Of a stretch of 28,720 nt of DNA, positions 24,280-28,720 are shown one piece after another. The translations under genes were made by a program, and so were the position numbers. The notes below the pieces were generated by a model. The model was not told the origin of the DNA. It did no database searches and was given only the letters and a program-made list of their open reading frames with translations. The DNA is from a virus. Numbering within the stretch: the stretch's first letter is position 1; every line of letters begins with the position of its first letter. The DNA is taken from the IMG/VR virus record IMGVR_UViG_3300030380_002596, positions 1-28,720 of that record; one strand, given 5' to 3'.

Positions 24280-24473
24280 GCTTCTGAAACCACAGTGAGA
24301 TCACTTTCGTGAATCTCATATGCTCCAACTAGGCCGTAGTTAAGTTCCCATTCTTCTGAACACCAACGGACAATCCAGTGTCCCTCAAGTGGATGTTTTG
24401 CTACGACAAGACCATAGCCGCCTGAACCCTTATCCTCAAATATGTTAGTTTGTACTAAATCACCGGGCTTCAT
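24276..24473 (-). CDS. Small GDLV-type protein, copy A
   Basis: A 65-residue acidic protein beginning MKPGDLVQTN, with GYGLVVAKHPLEGHWIVRWC suggesting a small beta barrel. Such proteins are common in marine T4-like phages and have no known role. The gene overlaps the end of the TudS-like gene by 14 bases and is followed by a similar gene overlapping by four bases, so all are translated from one message. Confidence 0.7.
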   Translation of the reverse strand: MKPGDLVQTNIFEDKGSGGYGLVVAKHPLEGHWIVRWCSEEWELNYGLVGAYEIHESDLTVVSEA

Positions 24474-24918
24474 ATTTTTTCACTCTTCGTAAAAATATTT
24501 CTTGATTTTTTTCTGACTTCATAGAACTAATCTCAGTTGTTGGGCAGTCTAACATTTGGTGCATTGGAGCTTTCATCGTAGAGCCTCGGCTCTTTACACC
24601 AACAGATAAACCACAAGAAGGAGAGTTAGAAATCCCTATAAACCCCACCACATCATCAAATCTTTCTGATATCTCTTTGCACTTTTCACTTAATTTTGAA
24701 TAAACGTTCTGATTTCCCATAATTGCCAAAACTTCGTCATCTTTTTGACGTAGCCTAATTGACGCTCTAGGTGTTCCAAAAAGCTCATGTTCTGGGCACA
24801 CCGGAACAAGTTCAAAGTTATTATTGGCAGCCCATTCTTTTATTTCTTTACTTGTTCTACTTGTTCCGTTCCATCTGACATTCTTTCCAAATACACAAGC
24901 GCTTATTAATATTTTCAC
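24460..24918 (-). CDS. DUF523/TudS-like desulfidase
   Basis: A 152-residue protein of the DUF523 family, whose characterised member TudS removes sulfur from 2-thiouracil with a [4Fe-4S] cluster. The family landmarks are present: ISACVFGKNVRWNG at residues 5-18 (Cys8), PVCPEHELFGTPR at 39-51 (Cys41 and Glu43) and NSPSCGLSVG at 98-107 (Cys102). These three cysteines should hold the cluster, and the Glu in CPE is usually catalytic. Differences from typical members are RWNG in place of RYDG and HELF before TPR. Substrates could be thiolated uracil or thiolated tRNA bases. The start is GTG, overlapping the previous TGA (GTGA). It lies in the operon led by the recombination nuclease. Confidence 0.85.
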   Translation of the reverse strand: MKILISACVFGKNVRWNGTSRTSKEIKEWAANNNFELVPVCPEHELFGTPRASIRLRQKDDEVLAIMGNQNVYSKLSEKCKEISERFDDVVGFIGISNSPSCGLSVGVKSRGSTMKAPMHQMLDCPTTEISSMKSEKNQEIFLRRVKKYEAR

Positions 24919-25418
24919 TTTAAACCTAGAAAAGTCTTATATGCTTTTGGCATTTTATTATAATAGTCTGTTCTAAGAAGTGAGCGGCGAGCCTTTTCAA
25001 GATCATCAAAATAAGCAAAATTAATCATAAAAAAAGGCATGGATGTATATGGTGAGTATCCCTCAATATTTATATCGCTATTAGGATTAAAACACAATGC
25101 TCCAATTTCACCATACCCTGCCTCTTCTAAGACTAAATTTATAAATTCTTTATAACCCTTAGTCTCTGAGGCTTTTATATTTATATTTGGCTGTCCAATA
25201 ATTGCGCTCCTTTTTCCAGAACGCACAAACCGGAGAACCACATCCACGAGAGTGTCTTTGGGTACTTCAAAAATATCTAAGTAAAGTTGATCTTTTATCC
25301 TATCAGCCTTCACAAATGGACAAACTGCGAACCCTGAGAACTCGGGTCGTTTTTCTTCTAGGACATTGATGACATAATCAGTCATCTGTTTTATTAATTG
25401 TTCCCTATTGGGAGACAT
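24915..25418 (-). CDS. Unknown CPF-motif protein (DUF1415-like possibility)
   Basis: A 167-residue protein (an earlier in-frame start at 25448 would add 10 residues). The start at 25418 is chosen because it overlaps only the last codons of the preceding gene. Features are GFAVCPFVKADR near residue 30 and a second cysteine in IGALCFNPNSDI. The rest is alpha/beta with a C-terminal basic helix (DLEKARRSLLRTDYYNK). CPFxK motifs occur in DUF1415 proteins, whose role is unknown, and in marine phage proteins of unknown function. It is translationally coupled with the nuclease fusion before it and the TudS-like gene after it. A thiol or metal role is speculation. Confidence 0.72.
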   Translation of the reverse strand: MSPNREQLIKQMTDYVINVLEEKRPEFSGFAVCPFVKADRIKDQLYLDIFEVPKDTLVDVVLRFVRSGKRSAIIGQPNINIKASETKGYKEFINLVLEEAGYGEIGALCFNPNSDINIEGYSPYTSMPFFMINFAYFDDLEKARRSLLRTDYYNKMPKAYKTFLGLK

Positions 25419-28400
25419 AAGCATACCCATCTTGACGTTCAATGTCAATAGTCATATCGGCAATATCTTTGAGACTATCCAAGTGAGTAATCAAAAGCAC
25501 AGTCTTGTAGTAGCCCTTAATCATTTCCATCACTCGCATAAAGCCTTCAAGGTTTTCGGCGTCCAAGGCTGTGCCTGGCTCATCCATAATCATAATGTCT
25601 GATTTTGGTAGGGTTGACACATTGGTTAGGGCAATGCGAATGGCAATTGCAGCCAGCGTTTTCTCTGCCCCAGAAGCCATCTCTAAAGGTCGTGCTTCGT
25701 ACTTTGGATGCTTGATGAAGATGTCTAACTTATTCTTTTCTGCCTCAAAGAAAATATCAAAGTCGGTGACGTTGGCAAGCACCGTGCTGACCTCTTCATT
25801 GATGAGAGGGAGCATCCGCTTCACAACATCGTAGCTAATTCCGTTACTGTGAGTACAGCGCATAAACAAATCATAGGCGGCGTATTCTGTACGCAGATCG
25901 TCAAGCTCTTGCTTTTTAGCCTGGAGATTGATGATCTGTTGCTCAATACCGCCGTGCTGTTTGATAAAGTCCATGATCTTAGCTTCGCAGATAGACAACT
26001 CGTTCTCGGATAGTACCTTCTGGTCGGCTAGATCGGACTGTTCTTGAATAAGCTCCTCACGGTTCTCAATAGCTTCTTTGTTGTCTTCGTAAGTTTGGAT
26101 CCGTTCGGAAGCAGTCTTGATATCATTAGTAAGCGTATTGATTTCATTGTTTGTTTTTTCTACCAGCAAATCTAGGCTGGTTGCTTCAGTTGACAGATTG
26201 CGCTGTTTCTCTAGAAGTTTCTCGTACTTTTGCTTTTGAGAACGCAGACTATCAACGTTCATCTCTGACAGCGTTTCGTTCCTTAATCTAAGGTCAGTCT
26301 GAAGATTGTAGATTGTAATCCGAGTCTCTGACAATAACTGCTTTGCTTCGTAAGCATCTTTGATATACTTGCGCAGACCACAGTCAGGACCGCAGGGTAC
26401 TTCGTCCAGTACGCTTAGCTTTTTCTCATAAGTTTCTTTATTACGAGTTTCGATCTTAAGACTTGTCTCTAGCTCTCTAATTTCTTCCTTGATAGTTAGA
26501 ACTTCAGCGATCTTAGACTCTAGAGCATCACTATCATACTCAGACAAAAACTCCTTGATATTAGCTAGTTTGTCTAGAATCCGCTCTTTCTTTGTTTGTG
26601 CGGCGGCGATGCGCAGTTCGCAGTCTTCCAGTTTCTTAGTTGCTTTTGTGAGTAGCTTGTTTTCCTTCTTGATATTAATAATCTCAACAGGAGCAGCAGC
26701 AAAGAGACTTTCTATTTCATCGACACGAGCAGTAATTTTGTTTAGTTTATTCTTAAACTTTTTACAAGCCTTCTCTTGTTTTGTCTTTTCAGTCTCGTTG
26801 TTCTCTAGTTGAGTCTCAAGATTAACAATGTCCTCATCAAATGTGTTGTCTTCGAGCTTCTTGAGCAACGCACGAGTCTCTATACTATCACTTTTAGCAA
26901 GCTTAAACTTCTTATCAAACTGATCAAGGTCTAAGAACTTGGCTAGGATTTCTTTACGCTTGGTCGAGCCCTCGTTGATAAATGTCATCGCACCCATTTG
27001 GCTGGACATACTGGTCAGTAAAAAATCATCAAGACTACCAAAGATCTTACGGATGGCTTTATCTGTGCCATTGCGATCAAGCGAGTTCATACTGACTTCT
27101 TCATCAGTAGCTGGATCAATCATCGTAAACTCTACGTCGGTCTTAGCCTCTTCTGTTTCTTCGCCGTGAAGCTTTTTAGTATATTTTTCAGACTTACGCT
27201 CAATGATATATGTTTTGCCCGCAACATCAATCTCAACTCGACCACAACCTGATGACTTATTCTGATTGATGATATTAAGATTCTTGCGATTGTTCTTACT
27301 GATAGAGTTATAAATCGTATATAGCGCACTATCAATAATAGAGCTTTTGCCTGAATAGTTCTTTCCAAAGATCCCAACGACGCCGTTAAGCTTTTCGAAG
27401 TTTACAGTATTACTCTCTCCATAATTAAAGAGATTGTCAAACTGCATGTTCTTTAGCGACCACTTCACATTACGATGACTTGCGTCTTCGCCATTAACTC
27501 GGGCATCATATCTGGAGTTAAGCTGGAAAACCTTTTCCAAGGTCTTGGTGTCAGGTTCATACTCTTTTAAGTATTCCCGAATAAGTCGTTCTTGTACTTG
27601 CGGATCACGAAGGTTCTCCGTGCTGCCTAGGTCGTCAACATCTACACTAGAGCGCTTGAGCCCAGCCTTGTTAACAAAAGATAAACTCTCAGGCTTAAAC
27701 CTGCTCTTAGCAGTGTCCATCACTCGGCGAATCTTATCTAGCGATACTTTGTGATGAGTAACGATACGCAGGCGGCAACCCTCTTGAATATCCAAGTTGC
27801 GTGGCATATTACCTTTGGGAGTAAGCTCAATTGTAGTGAATGGCTTAGGGTTCTCTAGGACGTGGTGATTAACCTCGTAGTTAGTTTTGTCCTCAATGTC
27901 CCAGACCAAAAAGCCCTTGTCGTTTGTCTCGCCGTGATTCTGCTGGATAGTGGAACCACAGTAGCGGATTGTACCCGTATCATTGAGACACTGATTAGTC
28001 TTGTGAATATCCCCAAGGAACGCATAATCAAACTTATCAAAGACAGCTACGTCGTGATCGCCGTGGTCCATGATCCAACCAAGGTCGGTTCGACTGTTGT
28101 TAACTGCTCCGTGGTATAGGGCGATGTTAATGCGATCAGTGTCTGTTGGATCTGTCCAGTTGGTCTCATCGAAGACTGACAACACGTTTAGCGTGACGTT
28201 ATGATCTAATTTTACTTCCCCTGAAAACTTGTGTAGGTGAAGGTCAGGGTGCTCCAAAGCATCCACGATTGGAGTGATGGCGTCTTGACGAGTACTGTTT
28301 CGCAGGTTGCCGTCGTGATTCCCAAGGATAATGTGAGTTGGAGCGATGTCTGCTAGGTTCTTTAGGAACTCTGTAGCCAACTCAAAGTACTCTGGTGAAA

Positions 28401-28557
28401 GCTGTGTCTTTGTGTGGGCTAGATCACCGCAGTGGATAATGTAATCCACCTTCTGTTCTCGTAGCATTTCATAAGCTTGTTCAAAGACCTTACGATATTC
28501 GTAATGATATTTGAGGTTCTTGATATGTGTATCACCAAAGTGTGCGAGCCGTACCAT
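25405..28557 (-). CDS. Fused Mre11-Rad50 recombination nuclease/ATPase (gp47-gp46 fusion)
   Basis: One 1050-residue polypeptide. Residues 1-340 are Mre11/SbcD/gp47-like: FGDTHIK (7-13), HCGDLAH (42-48), LGNHDG (78-83), LYHGA (147-151) and GDIHK (182-186) are the metal and phosphate ligands. From about 365 to the end it is Rad50/SbcC/gp46-like: Walker A GKNYSGKSS near 400, two long coiled-coil arms meeting at CGPDC near 722-726 (the hook), signature ASGAEKTL near 960, Walker B IMIMDEPGTALD near 990 and the switch LLITHLD near 1020. In T4 these are two genes (gp47, 339 aa; gp46, 560 aa) that resect ends for recombination. The ATG at 28557 is chosen over an upstream GTG because CAGGAGA lies before it; a sigma70-like promoter is upstream. 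Confidence 0.93.
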   Translation of the reverse strand: MVRLAHFGDTHIKNLKYHYEYRKVFEQAYEMLREQKVDYIIHCGDLAHTKTQLSPEYFELATEFLKNLADIAPTHIILGNHDGNLRNSTRQDAITPIVDALEHPDLHLHKFSGEVKLDHNVTLNVLSVFDETNWTDPTDTDRINIALYHGAVNNSRTDLGWIMDHGDHDVAVFDKFDYAFLGDIHKTNQCLNDTGTIRYCGSTIQQNHGETNDKGFLVWDIEDKTNYEVNHHVLENPKPFTTIELTPKGNMPRNLDIQEGCRLRIVTHHKVSLDKIRRVMDTAKSRFKPESLSFVNKAGLKRSSVDVDDLGSTENLRDPQVQERLIREYLKEYEPDTKTLEKVFQLNSRYDARVNGEDASHRNVKWSLKNMQFDNLFNYGESNTVNFEKLNGVVGIFGKNYSGKSSIIDSALYTIYNSISKNNRKNLNIINQNKSSGCGRVEIDVAGKTYIIERKSEKYTKKLHGEETEEAKTDVEFTMIDPATDEEVSMNSLDRNGTDKAIRKIFGSLDDFLLTSMSSQMGAMTFINEGSTKRKEILAKFLDLDQFDKKFKLAKSDSIETRALLKKLEDNTFDEDIVNLETQLENNETEKTKQEKACKKFKNKLNKITARVDEIESLFAAAPVEIINIKKENKLLTKATKKLEDCELRIAAAQTKKERILDKLANIKEFLSEYDSDALESKIAEVLTIKEEIRELETSLKIETRNKETYEKKLSVLDEVPCGPDCGLRKYIKDAYEAKQLLSETRITIYNLQTDLRLRNETLSEMNVDSLRSQKQKYEKLLEKQRNLSTEATSLDLLVEKTNNEINTLTNDIKTASERIQTYEDNKEAIENREELIQEQSDLADQKVLSENELSICEAKIMDFIKQHGGIEQQIINLQAKKQELDDLRTEYAAYDLFMRCTHSNGISYDVVKRMLPLINEEVSTVLANVTDFDIFFEAEKNKLDIFIKHPKYEARPLEMASGAEKTLAAIAIRIALTNVSTLPKSDIMIMDEPGTALDAENLEGFMRVMEMIKGYYKTVLLITHLDSLKDIADMTIDIERQDGYAYVSQ

Positions 28558-28588
28558 AGACGAGCTTCTCCTGTAGTTTTCCAACACT

Positions 28589-28616
28589 ATTGTATCAGGT
28601 ATATTTCAGTTGTAAA
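28589..28616 (-). promoter_or_regulatory. Sigma70-like promoter with extended -10 for the nuclease operon
   Basis: On the minus strand TTTACA at 28616-28611 (five of six to TTGACA) is followed after 16 bases by TACAAT at 28594-28589 (five of six to TATAAT), with TGA directly before it giving an extended -10. It lies 32 bases before the nuclease ATG and has no ACTATTTAT motif, suggesting early host-polymerase expression. Confidence 0.6.
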
Positions 28617-28631
28617 GTAATTTTAGATTAT

Positions 28632-28720
28632 CTAGCGGCGGGTCATGCGACCGGTCATTTTATTAAATCGTGGCTTGCGGTCAGCACGGCGACCGTTGAT
28701 ATACTTCTTAACGATTGGTT
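28632..28720 (-). CDS. C-terminal end of an unidentified basic protein (partial)
   Basis: An open frame enters from the right edge and ends at TAG. The visible 28 residues are strongly basic (KKYINGRRADRKPRFNKMTG then RMTRR). It belongs to the gene upstream of the nuclease operon. No family can be assigned from this length; the composition suggests nucleic-acid binding. Confidence 0.6.
   Translation of the reverse strand, partial: PIVKKYINGRRADRKPRFNKMTGRMTRR

Noticed and set aside
25067-25185. Two T4 late-promoter octamers (TATAAATA) on the minus strand at 25067-25074 and 25178-25185
   Set aside because: Both lie inside the CPF-motif gene, where AAT-ATA codons for Asn and Ile create them, and neither is near a start codon. 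The ACTATTTAT motif fits the late genes better.
25405-25448. Start at 25448 for the CPF-motif gene
   Set aside because: It would add 10 residues (TLNVKMGML and the first Met) overlapping 44 bases of the nuclease gene; the start at 25418 needs less overlap. Neither has a strong ribosome site, so this stays uncertain.
28558-28587. GTG start at 28587 for the Mre11-Rad50 fusion
   Set aside because: The ten extra residues contain the ribosome-binding sequence AGGAGA itself, and the family begins at the MVRLAHFGD segment, so the ATG at 28557 is preferred.

Overview
The window is a contiguous piece of a T4-type contractile-tailed phage (or metagenomic viral) genome. All recognised genes lie on the minus strand and are packed tightly, often with 1-40 base overlaps; no stretch longer than about 110 bases lacks a gene, and I see no tRNA gene, insertion sequence, CRISPR array or integrase. 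The phage call rests on a near-complete T4-like head and tail module: terminase gp17, portal gp20, protease gp21, scaffold gp22, capsid gp23, neck gp13/gp14, tail terminator gp15, sheath gp18, tube gp19 and a gp26/51-like hub assembly protein. Several proteins resemble those I know from marine T4-like phages, and a bS21 ribosomal protein gene fits phages of aquatic bacteria. The host cannot be named from this sequence.

Layout in the direction of transcription (right to left). (1) 28720-24088: the tail of an unidentified basic protein, then an extended -10 sigma70-like promoter driving an overlapping gene chain: a single-polypeptide Mre11-Rad50 (gp47-gp46) fusion, a CPF-motif protein, a DUF523/TudS-like desulfidase and two small GDLV proteins. 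(2) 24047-22016: a probable holin, a one-TM coiled-coil protein, a tubulin/FtsZ-like GTPase and a signal-peptide plus C-terminal-TM protein. (3) 22019-15847: a zinc-binding protein, an unknown protein, terminase, portal, two unknown proteins and a small membrane protein. (4) 15805-11245: protease gp21, an unknown protein, ribosomal protein bS21, a small beta-rich protein, a fibre-like protein and scaffold gp22. (5) 11227-1: capsid gp23, a terminator, then gp13, gp14, gp15, gp18, gp19, the hub assembly protein with a probable frameshifted extension, a 110-aa unknown protein and the truncated tape measure protein.

The gene order differs from T4 (13-14-15-16-17-18-19-20-21-22-23): here packaging and head genes precede the neck and tail genes. 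Five identical copies of ACTATTTAT sit on the coding strand in intergenic gaps 21-68 bases before gp22, gp13, gp18, gp19 and the 110-aa gene. This looks like the phage's own late promoter.

The most notable items are the Mre11-Rad50 fusion, the phage tubulin, the TudS-like protein in the same operon as the recombination nuclease, the late promoter motif, and a T7 slippery run joining the hub assembly gene to a downstream frame, analogous to the G/GT arrangement of other tailed phages.
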